60,741 bases of DNA from CBDDFN01 sp965227065 (GTDB lineage Bacteria; Pseudomonadota; Alphaproteobacteria; SPJN01). The stretch is taken from contig CBDDFN010000018.1 in NCBI GenBank assembly GCA_965227065.1, forward strand, positions 1 to 60,741, written 5' to 3'. Below are positions 33,608-42,974 of the stretch, one piece after another. The translations under genes were made by a program, and so were the position numbers. The notes below the pieces were generated by a model. The model saw nothing but the letters and a program-made list of their open reading frames with translations. It was not told where the DNA came from and did no database searches. Numbering within the stretch: position 1 is the stretch's first letter; each line of letters opens with the position of its first letter.

Positions 33608-34441
33608 ATGACGGGCAGGTTGAAACATGTGGCGGTGGCGGTTGCCTGCGCGTGGATGTTGACCATGCCTGCGCAGGCTGTGAGTGAGGCGTGCAGCACC
33701 GCTCCACCCCCGACCTTGATGAGTGCTGTGACTGGGTTGCAGCGGGAGCTGGCCTATCCCGTCTCCAATCAAAGTGAAGTGACCATCCTGAACCGCCGCG
33801 CCGAAATCGCCTTTCTCAAGGGCAACAGCGCGGCCTTCCGCTTGTGGACCACGCGGCTGGCGGAGCATCCCGACTTTCAGGCGCGGAGCGATGCGGCACA
33901 GGCCAAGACCCTTTCGGGGCTGGCCGAAATGGCGGCGGAGATTGAACCGACCGCCCTGGCTTTTGCGTCGGCGGCCGCCTATGCACCCACTGAACAAAAG
34001 CATGAATTCTGGTCAGGCCGGCTGGCGGCGGCCACCGCACACCGGGACGGTGTCGATCATGCGCTCAAGGTCTTGAAAGACCCGCTTCTGCGCGGGCTTG
34101 TGCTGGCTGATGCGGGCACGTTTATGGGCGACCAGGCGCTTGCGGCCAAAGCGGTTGAAACACTGGAGCCATTGATTGATCAGCTGAGCTGGCGGTGCCA
34201 GCCCAAAGAGCTGGGCGATGCCGTGCTGGGGTTGTTGCAGGCTGAAATCGCTCTTGGCCGCACCGAAGAAGGGATCGGTTCGGTCACGCTCGCCATGCGG
34301 GCCTTTGATCGTCATCTCTACCCCGAACAATGGGCGCGGGCGGCGCGCAAGCTTAAACGCCTGATGGCTGATGCGTGTCAGGACGGCGATGACAAGGCCT
34401 GCTCATTCCGTGAGTATTTCAAAATGATCGACGTGGAGTAA
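33608..34441 (+). CDS. Exported helical protein of unknown function
   Basis: A 277-residue protein with a signal peptide (VAVAVACAWMLTMPAQA) and a mature part made largely of Ala-rich helices (about residues 60-240), with a TPR-like look: AEIAFLKGNSAAFRLW, LAAKAVETLEPLIDQL, LGLLQAEIALGRTEEG. Four cysteines, two near the C-terminus (DACQDGDDKACSF), suggest periplasmic disulfides. A longer open frame extends upstream through the gap into the crotonase gene but the signal peptide fixes the start at ATG 33608. No family recognised. Confidence 0.7.
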   Translation: MTGRLKHVAVAVACAWMLTMPAQAVSEACSTAPPPTLMSAVTGLQRELAYPVSNQSEVTILNRRAEIAFLKGNSAAFRLWTTRLAEHPDFQARSDAAQAKTLSGLAEMAAEIEPTALAFASAAAYAPTEQKHEFWSGRLAAATAHRDGVDHALKVLKDPLLRGLVLADAGTFMGDQALAAKAVETLEPLIDQLSWRCQPKELGDAVLGLLQAEIALGRTEEGIGSVTLAMRAFDRHLYPEQWARAARKLKRLMADACQDGDDKACSFREYFKMIDVE

Positions 34442-34445
34442 GCGG

Positions 34446-34468
34446 AGGCAAAGACGGGCTTGCCTTTT
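34446..34468 (+). terminator. Short intrinsic terminator after the exported helical protein gene
   Basis: AGGCAA (34446-34451) and TTGCCT (34460-34465) form a 6-bp stem with an 8-base loop, followed by TTTT, directly after the TAA stop. Confidence 0.5.
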
Positions 34469-34491
34469 GCGGGTCCCTTTGCTTGAACCAT

Positions 34492-34510
34492 CGCACCTTC
34501 AACCGGTGCG
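34492..34510 (+). promoter_or_regulatory. Hairpin in the chrA leader
   Basis: CGCACC (34492-34497) and GGTGCG (34505-34510) form a perfect 6-bp hairpin ending just before GGTGG and the ATG at 34520. It may influence access to the weak ribosome-binding site or be a regulator site. Confidence 0.35.
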
Positions 34511-34519
34511 GTGGTTTCC

Positions 34520-35680
34520 ATGTCAGTGTCAGCCTTTCAGGTCTTTAAAGCCTTTAGCCTGTTGGGGCTGACAAGCTTTGGTGGGCCGGTTGCTCATCTG
34601 GGTTATTTTCAAACCGACATTGTGAAAAACCGCAAATGGATGAGCGAGGCCGACTATGCCGAGCTTGTCGCACTGTGCCAGTTCTTGCCCGGACCGGCCT
34701 CCAGTCAGGTCGGGCTTGGCATCGGCTACCGAATGGCGGGTTTGCCTGGCGCGCTGGCGGCATGGACGGGCTTTACCTTGCCTTCGGCCCTGCTGCTGGG
34801 TCTGCTGGGATTAAGCGTGACTGCCTTTGACCACACCGCTTTTGAAGGGGCGATGCATGCGCTCAAGGTGATCACGGTGGCTGTTGTCGCCCAGGCCGTG
34901 ATTGGAATGGGGCGCAGCCTGACACCGGATTTGCCGCGCGGCTTGATCGGCTTGGGCGGGGTTGCCGTGGCGCTTGCCTTGCCCGGCGCTGCCGGTCAGA
35001 TCGCGGCCATTGCGGGTGGAGCGTTGGCGGGTTTTGCGTTGCCGCATACGCCGGCCCAGAGCGCTGAGACCCGCCCCTTGCGCGTTCCCGCCGGGTCTTT
35101 ACTCGCCTTTGGGCTGTTCTTTGCATTGCTATTTGGCTTGCCGGTTGCGGCGGCGAGCTTTCCGGGCCTGTGGCTTGAGTTGAGCGAGATTTTCTATCGC
35201 GGCGGCGCGCTGGTGTTTGGGGGCGGCCATGTTGTGTTGCCTTTGCTGGAAGCTAGTGCGGTGCCCGAGCTGATTTCTCAAGACAAGTTTCTGGCGGGCT
35301 ATGGCGCAGCGCAGGCGGTTCCGGGACCGCTCTTTACCTTCGCAGCCTATGTCGGCGCGGCCTCGCCGGGCGGCGCGCTGGGGGGCGTCGTGGCGCTCTT
35401 GGCGATCTTTCTGCCCGGGGCGTTGCTGGTGCTGGCGGCCTTGCCGGTCTGGGATGGCTTGAAGCATCGCGAAGGTGTGCGCCGGGCGCTGACCGGGATC
35501 AATGCGGCGGTGGTCGGCATTCTGCTGGCTGCCCTGATCAGCCCGATCGGCATGACGGCGCTTCAATCCTTCACGGATATGGGGTTGGCGCTGCTGGTCT
35601 TTGTGCTGTTGATGGCCACCAAAGTTCCCGTCTGGCTGATCGTTGTCGCCGCTGCCGGTGCCGGGGCGTTTGTGTTCTAG
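34520..35680 (+). CDS. chrA: Chromate transporter ChrA
   Basis: A 386-residue long-chain CHR protein with two homologous halves. The N-terminal half starts FKAFSLLGLTSFGGPVAHLG and has the FLPGPASSQVGLGIGYR motif; the C-terminal half has GGALVFGGGHVVLPLLEA and AAQAVPGPLFTFAAYVG. The family exports chromate driven by proton-motive force. ATG 34520 (GGTGG 5 bases upstream) is preferred to 34511. No ChrB regulator is nearby. Confidence 0.92.
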   Translation: MSVSAFQVFKAFSLLGLTSFGGPVAHLGYFQTDIVKNRKWMSEADYAELVALCQFLPGPASSQVGLGIGYRMAGLPGALAAWTGFTLPSALLLGLLGLSVTAFDHTAFEGAMHALKVITVAVVAQAVIGMGRSLTPDLPRGLIGLGGVAVALALPGAAGQIAAIAGGALAGFALPHTPAQSAETRPLRVPAGSLLAFGLFFALLFGLPVAAASFPGLWLELSEIFYRGGALVFGGGHVVLPLLEASAVPELISQDKFLAGYGAAQAVPGPLFTFAAYVGAASPGGALGGVVALLAIFLPGALLVLAALPVWDGLKHREGVRRALTGINAAVVGILLAALISPIGMTALQSFTDMGLALLVFVLLMATKVPVWLIVVAAAGAGAFVF

Positions 35681-37140
35681 GCTGGCTTGGCCGCAGTGAC
35701 ATCCTCAGGTTTCAAGCCTTGGCGCATGCGCGCAAGCTTGTGCACCACTTGCACCCAGAACGGCGCGCCAAGCCCGGCCATCAGCCCGGTTGCACCAACC
35801 CCCAACAGCCATTTGAGCGATGCGCTGAAATTGTTGGACAGCCATCGCCACATATCCCCAAGAAAGCAGTTGCACGGTTTCTGGCCCGCCGGGCTTTGCT
35901 GTGAACAGCGCCGGTCTGTTTCGGGGCGGCCGCAAGCGGGAAAACGATGCCAGCCGACGGGAAAGGTCTCGGTCAGATATTCCATTCCGCGTTCCACCTT
36001 GGCAGTCTCGACCAGAACGGCCTGACCCGCATAAGTGAGTTTTTGAGAGCCGTCCTTCAACCGGGCCACGGCGTGTTTCAAGGTTTGCGTTTCGCAATAC
36101 AGCCGATCTTGCGGCACAGCGGGGTCCGCCTGCGCGCAATCCAGATTTGCCGAGGCCGGTGTGAGTGTTGCCGCAAGCTGCTCAAATGCCGCAATGTTTG
36201 TGTCAAAATCATCGGCCTGTTCAACGATTTTGTCATTGAGAGCTTTGAGGTGAACCGCGCCCTGGTCTGACAGGGTTTGCGCGGGATCATCGGTTTTAAG
36301 CTCGCCCGCCTTGGCACCGGCAATCAGCGTGTCTTGCTGTGTCAGGATCTGCGCCCGTGTTTGCGGGTCGGTCAGATAGGTTTCAAGCAATACAAAGCTG
36401 TCGGCATTGAGTGCAAAGGCAAGCACAAGCCCGGCGATCACCGCAACCCGGCGGGCATCGCGGGCAAACCGGTCGGTTGCGCTGCGACCCATCGCCATGA
36501 ACCGCGCGGCTATGTCGTCAAGCAGGGCATTATACATCTGCTCGGCGCCGAGCTTTTTCACGCTGGCGTCCTCGCCTTTGTCTTTTTTGGCTTTTTCCGT
36601 ATCGACAATGGCGTTTTTGAGCCTGCGGCCAACCAGAGAGTTGTGAAGCCGGGAGCGAAAGTCACGGGCCTCAAGACGTTCGGGTACCGGGCCAAGCAGG
36701 CGTCGCAAATCTGACCGGAACATCATATCCCAACTGTTGGGCCAGGCCTTGGCTTGCCCGATCTTTTCGGCGATCAGTTCAATCGTCTCGATGCGCGGGT
36801 CTTGATAGGGATTGGGCTCTTCAGCGACGATCCCGCGTCCAGCGCGGTCTTGATTGAGTTCCCTTTGATTGGTTTGAGAGACCGGGTGCAAAAGAATGTC
36901 GGCCAGAAAACGCAAACGCTCCTGCTCCATATCCCCTTCGGCGGGGCCGGCATTTTTGCGCGTTAATTCGTAAATCAAATCATTGCGAAAGAAATAGTCA
37001 GCCTGCGTATAAAGGCCCAGGGCTCTTAGCCGAGTTATGCCATGAACAATGCCGACGATCGCGGATGTAACGGTAGCAAAGCCCAGCATGGTGAGTGCGA
37101 AGGCCAGAAAGGCTTCAACAATTCCAAGAAGACTGTCCAT
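35677..37140 (-). CDS. Large membrane protein of unknown function
   Basis: A 487-residue protein with a membrane helix at about 5-30 (VEAFLAFALTMLGFATVTSA), a charged cytoplasmic-like segment, a second helix at about 220-238 (AVIAGLVLAFALNADSF), a long helical region, and a third helix near the C-terminus (WLLGVGATGLMAGLGAPFW). Between helices 2 and 3 are cysteines in FPACGRPETDRRC and KPCNCF, suggesting an extracytoplasmic disulfide-bonded part. I do not recognise a family. ATG 37140 has GGGGGAT upstream. Its promoter region is far more AT-rich than the surroundings, a possible sign of transfer. Its stop overlaps that of chrA by 4 bases. Confidence 0.78.
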   Translation of the reverse strand: MDSLLGIVEAFLAFALTMLGFATVTSAIVGIVHGITRLRALGLYTQADYFFRNDLIYELTRKNAGPAEGDMEQERLRFLADILLHPVSQTNQRELNQDRAGRGIVAEEPNPYQDPRIETIELIAEKIGQAKAWPNSWDMMFRSDLRRLLGPVPERLEARDFRSRLHNSLVGRRLKNAIVDTEKAKKDKGEDASVKKLGAEQMYNALLDDIAARFMAMGRSATDRFARDARRVAVIAGLVLAFALNADSFVLLETYLTDPQTRAQILTQQDTLIAGAKAGELKTDDPAQTLSDQGAVHLKALNDKIVEQADDFDTNIAAFEQLAATLTPASANLDCAQADPAVPQDRLYCETQTLKHAVARLKDGSQKLTYAGQAVLVETAKVERGMEYLTETFPVGWHRFPACGRPETDRRCSQQSPAGQKPCNCFLGDMWRWLSNNFSASLKWLLGVGATGLMAGLGAPFWVQVVHKLARMRQGLKPEDVTAAKPA

Positions 37141-37184
37141 CGTAATCCCCCTGTTTTTGTCATTGTTTGACAAAATTTGGGATT

Positions 37185-37241
37185 ATTATATCAAAAAACC
37201 GTATAAAATAAAGAAATAGGCGATTTGAAATGAATATTCAT
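37185..37241 (-). promoter_or_regulatory. AT-rich promoter region with a 12-bp palindrome
   Basis: On the minus strand a perfect TATAAT (37190-37185) lies about 45 bases before ATG 37140, in a very AT-rich stretch. Upstream, ATGAATATTCAT (37230-37241) is a perfect 12-bp palindrome that could bind a dimeric regulator. No strong -35 is visible at 17 bases. Confidence 0.45.
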
Positions 37242-37267
37242 GTATTTATTGACGGGATTGCGCGACC

Positions 37268-40200
37268 CTAGTGAAAGTCCCGGCTTTTGGGGATTGCCTT
37301 GGCAAAATCACCCTGATTGCGCGGATGGTTGGAGGGGTTGGCGGGGCTTGCCGCCACCGCGCCAAGTGCAGTGCCTTGGGCCTGCGGTATATCGGCCATC
37401 CATGGTGTGAGATCTTCCAGCGTGTCGGCCACCAGATGGACCACGCCATTTTCATTTTGAACCCGGCCCTTGATCAGCACCAGCCGCGTGGTCAGCACGA
37501 TCTTGCGATGGGCCTCATAGGTTTTGGGCCAGACAATCACATTGGCGACCCCGCTTTCATCTTCCAGCGTCATGAAGATCACGCCTTTGGCGGTGCCGGG
37601 CCGCTGGCGGATCAGCACAAGACCGGCCACCGCAATATGCGATCCGCTTTTAAGGGTTGAAAGCCGCTTGGCGGGGACTGCCTTGCGGGCGGACAGCCGG
37701 TCGCGCACAAAGCTCACCAGATGGGCTTTGAGCGACAGCCGCACGCTCAGATAATCATAAACCACATGGGCGCCAAGCGGCATGGCGGGCAGGTCGGCTT
37801 CGCCTTCGCGCGCGCTTTCATCGACGGCGGCCAGCAAAGGAAGCGGCTGGTCCTTGATTGCCATCACCGCCCACAGTGCATCGCGCCGGTCAAGCCCCAG
37901 CGAGCGGAAGGCGTCGGCCTGGGCAAATGTTTCAAGAACCGAAGGCTCAATTCCCGCCTTGAGCCAGACCGCCCGCACCGAATCATAGCCTTCCCCGCGC
38001 GCGGCGGTGAGCGCGTGGGCAGCCTCTTCCTTCATGCCCTTGATCTGGCGGAAGCCCAGCCGCAGGGCCGGACCGTGCGGTGTGTCTTCAAGGTGATTGT
38101 CCCAGCCGCTGAGATTGATGTCGATGGGACGAACCTCGACGCCATGTTCACGCGCATCGCGGACAATCTGGGCGGGCGCATAAAAGCCCATGGGCTGGCT
38201 GTTCAACAATGCGCACGCAAAGGCCGCCGGATAGTGACATTTGATGTAGCACGACGCGTAGGCGAGCAGCGCAAAGCTTGCTGCATGGCTTTCGGGAAAG
38301 CCGTAATCACCAAAGCCTTCGATCTGGTGAAAGCAGCGTTCGGCAAAATCACGCTCATAGCCGTTCTTGATCATGCCGTCGATCAGGCGCTGTTCAAAAT
38401 TTCCAATCGTGCCATTGCGCCGGAAGGTGGCCATGGCGCGGCGCAGCTGGTCAGCTTCTTCGGCCGTAAAGCCTGCGGCGACAATGGCGATCTTCATCGC
38501 CTGTTCCTGAAACAAGGGAACGCCGAGTGTTTTGCCAAGCACGCCTTCCAACGCCTTGGAGGGGTAGGAAACCGGCTCAAGCCCGTCGCGGCGGCGCAAA
38601 TAAGGATGGACCATATCGCCCTGGATGGGGCCGGGGCGGACAATCGCCACCTCGATCACAAGGTCATAGAAATTCGCGGGCTTGAGCCGGGGCAGCATCG
38701 ACATTTGCGCCCGGCTTTCAACCTGAAAGGTGCCCAGCGTATCGGCCTTCTGGATCATGGTGTAGGTCGGACCATCATCGCGGGGAATGGTGGCAAGGCT
38801 CATCGGGCGGCCATGATGGGTGGCAATCAGCCCCAGCGCCTTCCGCAGGCAGCTCAACATACCAAGGGCGAGCAAATCGATCTTGAGCATACCCAGCGCA
38901 TCAAGATCATCCTTGTCGAATTCCACAAAGGTGCGGCCTTCCATGGCGGCATTGTGGATCGGCATGACCGCCTCGAGCGGCCCGCGCGTGATAACAAAGC
39001 CGCCGACATGCTGCGACAGGTGACGGGGAAAGCCTTCGATCTCGCAACTGAGATCAATGGCAAGCGCAACCAGCGGATCATCGGGGTCGATGCCCGCCTC
39101 GCGCGCCAGTTCAGGTTTGGCTTTGCCCGCCGTCCAATGGCCCATCATCTTTGACAGTGCGCCGGTGACATCATCGGTCAGCCCCAGCGCCTTGCCGACC
39201 TCGCGAATGGCGGACCGCGCGCGATAGGTGATCACGGTCGCCGCGATCCCGGCGCGATGGCGGCCATATTTTTCATAGATATACTGGATGACCTCTTCGC
39301 GCCGCTCATGCTCGAAATCAACATCAATATCGGGCGGCTCGTTCCGCGCGGCTGACACAAAACGCTCAAACAAAAGATCAACCTCCATCGGGTTGACCGC
39401 AGTGATGCCCAGCACATAACACACGCTCGAATTGGCGGCCGAGCCGCGCCCCTGACAAAGAATTTTCTTTGACCGGGCAAAGCGGACAATGTCGAACACA
39501 GTGAGGAAATAGCGCGCATAATCAAGCGCGGCGATGAGGTTCAACTCATGGCGCAGCGTGTGCTCGACCTTGTCGGGAATGCCGTGCGGATAACGCTGAT
39601 GGGCGCCTTTCCAGGTGAGCCGTTCAAGCTCGGCTTGCGGCGGCAGACCGCTTGCCGCAGGCTCATCGGGATATTCATATTTGAGTTCATCAAGGCTGAA
39701 GCGGCAGCGCCGCGCAATTTCGACGCTGCGGGCCAGCGCTTGCTCATGGCCGTGAAACAGCCGCGCCATTTCAGCCGCACTTTTCAAATGCCGTTCGGCA
39801 TTGGCCTCAAGCCGTTTGCCCGCCTCGGCCAGGGTCACATGCCGGCGAATACAGGTGAGCGTGTCGTGCAGCACGCGCCGGTGCGGGGCGTGATAAAGCG
39901 CATCTTGGGTTGCAACAAGCGGTACGCCGGTTTCCCGCGCAATGGCGCTGAGCGCTGCAAGCCGGCGCTGGTCGGAAGGACCATAGCTGCGGCTGGCCGC
40001 CAGATAGCAGCTTTGGCCATAGGCCTGCCGGATGCGGCCCAGCGTTGCGGCAAAGCCCATATCGGGGGCGGGTGGAGGGATGACAATGACGATGATCTCA
40101 CCAGCAATGGCGAGCATGTCATCGAGGTCAAAATAGCACCGGCCTTTGGGCGCGCGCCGGTTGGCATGGCTCAATAAGGTGGTGAGCTTGCCGTAAGCCT

Positions 40201-40600
40201 CCCGGCTTTGGGGCAGACACACCAGGGGAGGCGCGGTTTCAACCGGGTCTGAATGTTTGGTGGGGCCCGGCCGGGTCGGCACCAGCCGGACGCCGGGGAT
40301 GAACTGGAAATGGGGGCGCACCTCCTGCACTTTTTTGGCCGCCGCATGGGCGCGGACAACCCCGGCAAAGGAATTGCGGTCGGCGATCACAAGGCCCGAC
40401 AGGCCCAGATTGGCGGCCTGAATAACCATCTCGTCAGGATGGCTTGCCCCGCGCAGGAACGAAAAATTACTCGCCGCGCACAGCTCAGCATAGGGCTGGG
40501 TGTATGCGGTGGGGGGCGCAAGGTCGGGTGGACCTTCGGTATAGCGTTTGGCGGGATGACGCTTCTTGCCTGCGCGTCCGGGGCCGGGATCACCACTCAT
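37268..40600 (-). CDS. dnaE2: Error-prone DNA polymerase DnaE2 (ImuC)
   Basis: An 1110-residue C-family polymerase. It begins with a PHP domain (YAELCAASNFSFLRGASHPDE), has the catalytic PDIDVDFEHERREEV, and GRGSAANSSVCYVLGIT, and ends with an OB-fold region (VAGLVLIRQRPGTAKGVIFM). Length fits DnaE2. With ImuA and ImuB it does translesion synthesis and damage-induced mutagenesis. It starts 22 bases after the imuB stop in the same operon. A perfect LexA box lies ahead of imuA. Confidence 0.96.
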   Translation of the reverse strand: MSGDPGPGRAGKKRHPAKRYTEGPPDLAPPTAYTQPYAELCAASNFSFLRGASHPDEMVIQAANLGLSGLVIADRNSFAGVVRAHAAAKKVQEVRPHFQFIPGVRLVPTRPGPTKHSDPVETAPPLVCLPQSREAYGKLTTLLSHANRRAPKGRCYFDLDDMLAIAGEIIVIVIPPPAPDMGFAATLGRIRQAYGQSCYLAASRSYGPSDQRRLAALSAIARETGVPLVATQDALYHAPHRRVLHDTLTCIRRHVTLAEAGKRLEANAERHLKSAAEMARLFHGHEQALARSVEIARRCRFSLDELKYEYPDEPAASGLPPQAELERLTWKGAHQRYPHGIPDKVEHTLRHELNLIAALDYARYFLTVFDIVRFARSKKILCQGRGSAANSSVCYVLGITAVNPMEVDLLFERFVSAARNEPPDIDVDFEHERREEVIQYIYEKYGRHRAGIAATVITYRARSAIREVGKALGLTDDVTGALSKMMGHWTAGKAKPELAREAGIDPDDPLVALAIDLSCEIEGFPRHLSQHVGGFVITRGPLEAVMPIHNAAMEGRTFVEFDKDDLDALGMLKIDLLALGMLSCLRKALGLIATHHGRPMSLATIPRDDGPTYTMIQKADTLGTFQVESRAQMSMLPRLKPANFYDLVIEVAIVRPGPIQGDMVHPYLRRRDGLEPVSYPSKALEGVLGKTLGVPLFQEQAMKIAIVAAGFTAEEADQLRRAMATFRRNGTIGNFEQRLIDGMIKNGYERDFAERCFHQIEGFGDYGFPESHAASFALLAYASCYIKCHYPAAFACALLNSQPMGFYAPAQIVRDAREHGVEVRPIDINLSGWDNHLEDTPHGPALRLGFRQIKGMKEEAAHALTAARGEGYDSVRAVWLKAGIEPSVLETFAQADAFRSLGLDRRDALWAVMAIKDQPLPLLAAVDESAREGEADLPAMPLGAHVVYDYLSVRLSLKAHLVSFVRDRLSARKAVPAKRLSTLKSGSHIAVAGLVLIRQRPGTAKGVIFMTLEDESGVANVIVWPKTYEAHRKIVLTTRLVLIKGRVQNENGVVHLVADTLEDLTPWMADIPQAQGTALGAVAASPANPSNHPRNQGDFAKAIPKSRDFH

Positions 40601-40622
40601 TGGATTGCTCGCTCATCGTGGC

Positions 40623-42227
40623 TCACTCAAAAAGGCCATGCAGATACCAGCGCGGCGGGGCTGCATCGGGGTCATCAATCAGATCGGGCCCGTAAAGCCC
40701 GGCACGGAACACCCAGAAGCGGCGGCCCTGCTCATCTTCAAGCCGGTAATAATCCCGGCTTCTGATCCGTTTGAGCGCTGGTGCCCCACGGTCGCGCAAA
40801 TGGCCGGGCAACTCCCACCATTGCGGGGCGAGCCGTTCGGGCCCATCAGCCTGTGTGATGCGGTAGGCCACCTTGCGCCAGATGATGCGGGCGGGCGGGC
40901 CATCGGGAATGGGGGCCATCGCCTCAATCGGTTCAGGATGGGGCAACAGCCGCAAGGGCCGTGTGCCGGGCGGGGGCATCTGGACGTCATCCCAGGCCGG
41001 TACGGCGCAGGCTGGTGATGTCAGGGTTTGTGCGCGTTCGGGCCAATGGCTGTCCTGGGGCGCAAGCCGGTGAATGGCGGCCGCGCCAAGCCGCGTGCTG
41101 ACCCGGTCGATAAACCCGGCAAGGGCGGGATCATCGGCTTTGAGCACACGGGCCTCATCGGCGACCAGGCTGTTTTGATTGGCGGCCAGCGGCGCGGTTT
41201 CGGTTGCGGTCAAAGTGAGCTTTTCATAGCCGAACCCGGCATCAAGCATCGCCTCGTCGCGGGCGAGACCCTCTGTCAGCAGCCGGCCCAGATGATCGGG
41301 GTCGCGGCTGGGTTGGGCAAGACCCGCGCGCACATGCTGATCAGCCCCATCGACACGGCCCAGCGTGAGGCACAGCCGGAGCGCACCGGCCCCCTGACGG
41401 GTCAGGCTTTCAGCCAGACGCGGGGTCAATTGAGCAATGGCATAGGCAATATGGCTGGACTGGCTGACCGGTTCGATCAGAGTGAGGTGAACCTGATGGG
41501 GCGCTTTGGGCATTAAGGGGGTGAAGGGTTCAGCCGCCCGGCCCAGCGCCTGATCGGCCCGCATCAAAAGCGTTTTGCCGAACCGCCGGGTGAGGCTGGC
41601 CCGCTGCGCCCGGCGCAGATCGCCAATGGTTTTAAGTCCCAGCATGGTCAGGCTTTCAGCCATTGGCTTGGGGATGCGCAAAGCTTCCATCGGCAAAGGG
41701 TGCAGCGCATCGGCGAGCGCATCGCGGCCCGGAGCGATCCGGGTTACCGGCTCGGCCCCGAAATGGGCCAGCGCCCACGCCCCGGCCTGGGTGGGGGCCA
41801 GGGCCAGCCGGGCTTCAAAACCAAAGCGGGCCAGATCACGCTGCAGACTGTTTAAAAGGGCGGCCTCGCCCCCGGCCAGATGGCTCGCCCCGGTCGTGTC
41901 GATCATCAGCCCGTCGGGTGTATCAATCATCACCAGCGGGCTTTTCGACAAGGCCCAGCGGCCCAGCCGGTCAAGCAAGAGCTGGTCGGCGCGGGGATCA
42001 TCAGGTTCAACCCGCAGGGGCCGGACAAGGGCTTGCGCGTCGGTCACCATCTGGCCGGGGTGAAGCCCTTCGCGTGCGGCGCGGTGACAGAGGTTTTGCA
42101 CGCGCAGCGCATTGTCGGCCATGGCAACCGTTACCAAAGGTGTCTTATCCGGCGCGCCGGACCGGGCGTTCCGCCTGATCCGGTCGGTCGCAAGACGGGG
42201 AAGAAAGATCGAAACATAGCGACGCAT
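40623..42227 (-). CDS. imuB: ImuB, Y-family polymerase-like mutasome hub
   Basis: A 534-residue protein of the Y-family-like ImuB group, starting RRYVSIFLPRLATDRIRR, with the helix-hairpin region SLTMLGLKTIGDLRRAQRAS. ImuB is an inactive Y-family relative that links DnaE2 to the beta clamp. ATG 42227 is chosen because family members begin with this sequence; a TTG 12 bases upstream is weaker. The start lies 83 bases inside the imuA coding region, an unusually long overlap. An internal LexA box lies about 90 bases before its start. Confidence 0.93.
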   Translation of the reverse strand: MRRYVSIFLPRLATDRIRRNARSGAPDKTPLVTVAMADNALRVQNLCHRAAREGLHPGQMVTDAQALVRPLRVEPDDPRADQLLLDRLGRWALSKSPLVMIDTPDGLMIDTTGASHLAGGEAALLNSLQRDLARFGFEARLALAPTQAGAWALAHFGAEPVTRIAPGRDALADALHPLPMEALRIPKPMAESLTMLGLKTIGDLRRAQRASLTRRFGKTLLMRADQALGRAAEPFTPLMPKAPHQVHLTLIEPVSQSSHIAYAIAQLTPRLAESLTRQGAGALRLCLTLGRVDGADQHVRAGLAQPSRDPDHLGRLLTEGLARDEAMLDAGFGYEKLTLTATETAPLAANQNSLVADEARVLKADDPALAGFIDRVSTRLGAAAIHRLAPQDSHWPERAQTLTSPACAVPAWDDVQMPPPGTRPLRLLPHPEPIEAMAPIPDGPPARIIWRKVAYRITQADGPERLAPQWWELPGHLRDRGAPALKRIRSRDYYRLEDEQGRRFWVFRAGLYGPDLIDDPDAAPPRWYLHGLFE

Positions 42228-42936
42228 TGTGCCACTCAATTAGCCAGGAGCCGGGCTTTCCCGTCCGGCAGCGATCCAGAGTGAGCTGCCAGCGCGGCGG
42301 GGCCGGGCGGTTTAATGTTCCTAATATGTTCTCAAATGACCCTGATGAGTCAAGCGGGTTTGAAAGGTCCTGTGAAAATGGCTGTGACGGGGCTGAACAG
42401 ACTTGCCAGCGGGTGCGCGCCGCGCTCAATCCCGGCGTGCCGGCATCGCGCAGCAGCAAGACCAGCGCGTCATTTTGCTGGGCGGCAAGCGCCAGACGCC
42501 GTGTCGCGGTCAGCGTGCAGGCCCTGGACTGGCCGGGCAGGCAGCCAATAACCGCTGAAAGCCCCTTGATCCGCGCGGCTTCTTCCATCGCCCAGAGCAA
42601 ATCTTGATCGCGGCGCGCTTCAATATGGATCAGGGCGGCGGGATCAAGACCGAAGCCTTTGAGGCCCGGCCCATATGGGATGCCGAAATCGCGGGTCAGC
42701 GCAGGATGGTCGAGCCAGACAAAAGGGGCGGGCGTCTCAAGGGCGATCCGGCCGAGCACAAAACCCAAAGCAGCAGGTCCGTCACGCCACTCCAGCGGGG
42801 CGATTTCGTGCAACCCGCCCCGGTTCATGCCCAGCCAGGGGGCCGATTGGGTCTGAGAGGGCGCAAAAGACGGGTCATTTTGTGCGACAAGCGCGCGCAA
42901 CTGATCCAGAATCTGCGCTTTCGGCATTGCGACCAT
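42145..42936 (-). CDS. imuA: ImuA, RecA-like mutasome protein
   Basis: A 263-residue RecA/SulA-like protein. The pattern GGLHEIAPLEWRDGPAALGF near residue 40 and QSRACTLTATRRLALAA resemble ImuA; the C-terminus GSWLIEWHNASLCFDL is also typical. ImuA helps load the DnaE2-ImuB mutasome. ATG 42936 is preferred; the open frame extends to 42993 but that would put the start inside the LexA box. The last 83 bases overlap imuB in another frame. Confidence 0.9.
   Translation of the reverse strand: MVAMPKAQILDQLRALVAQNDPSFAPSQTQSAPWLGMNRGGLHEIAPLEWRDGPAALGFVLGRIALETPAPFVWLDHPALTRDFGIPYGPGLKGFGLDPAALIHIEARRDQDLLWAMEEAARIKGLSAVIGCLPGQSRACTLTATRRLALAAQQNDALVLLLRDAGTPGLSAARTRWQVCSAPSQPFSQDLSNPLDSSGSFENILGTLNRPAPPRWQLTLDRCRTGKPGSWLIEWHNASLCFDLSSPSCDRPDQAERPVRRAG
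42317..42331 (-). promoter_or_regulatory. Second LexA box, inside imuA and upstream of imuB
   Basis: GTTC (42317-42320), 7 bases, GTTC (42328-42331) is a perfect alphaproteobacterial LexA box. It lies inside the imuA coding sequence about 90-105 bases before the imuB ATG. It could give imuB-dnaE2 its own SOS promoter. Confidence 0.7.
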
Positions 42937-42974
42937 CGTTGAAAATCCTGATTTATCCACGCAGAATACGCAAT

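Noticed and set aside
37721..39154. Long open frame opposite dnaE2
   Set aside because: Antisense to a highly conserved polymerase, no ribosome-binding site or recognisable motif.
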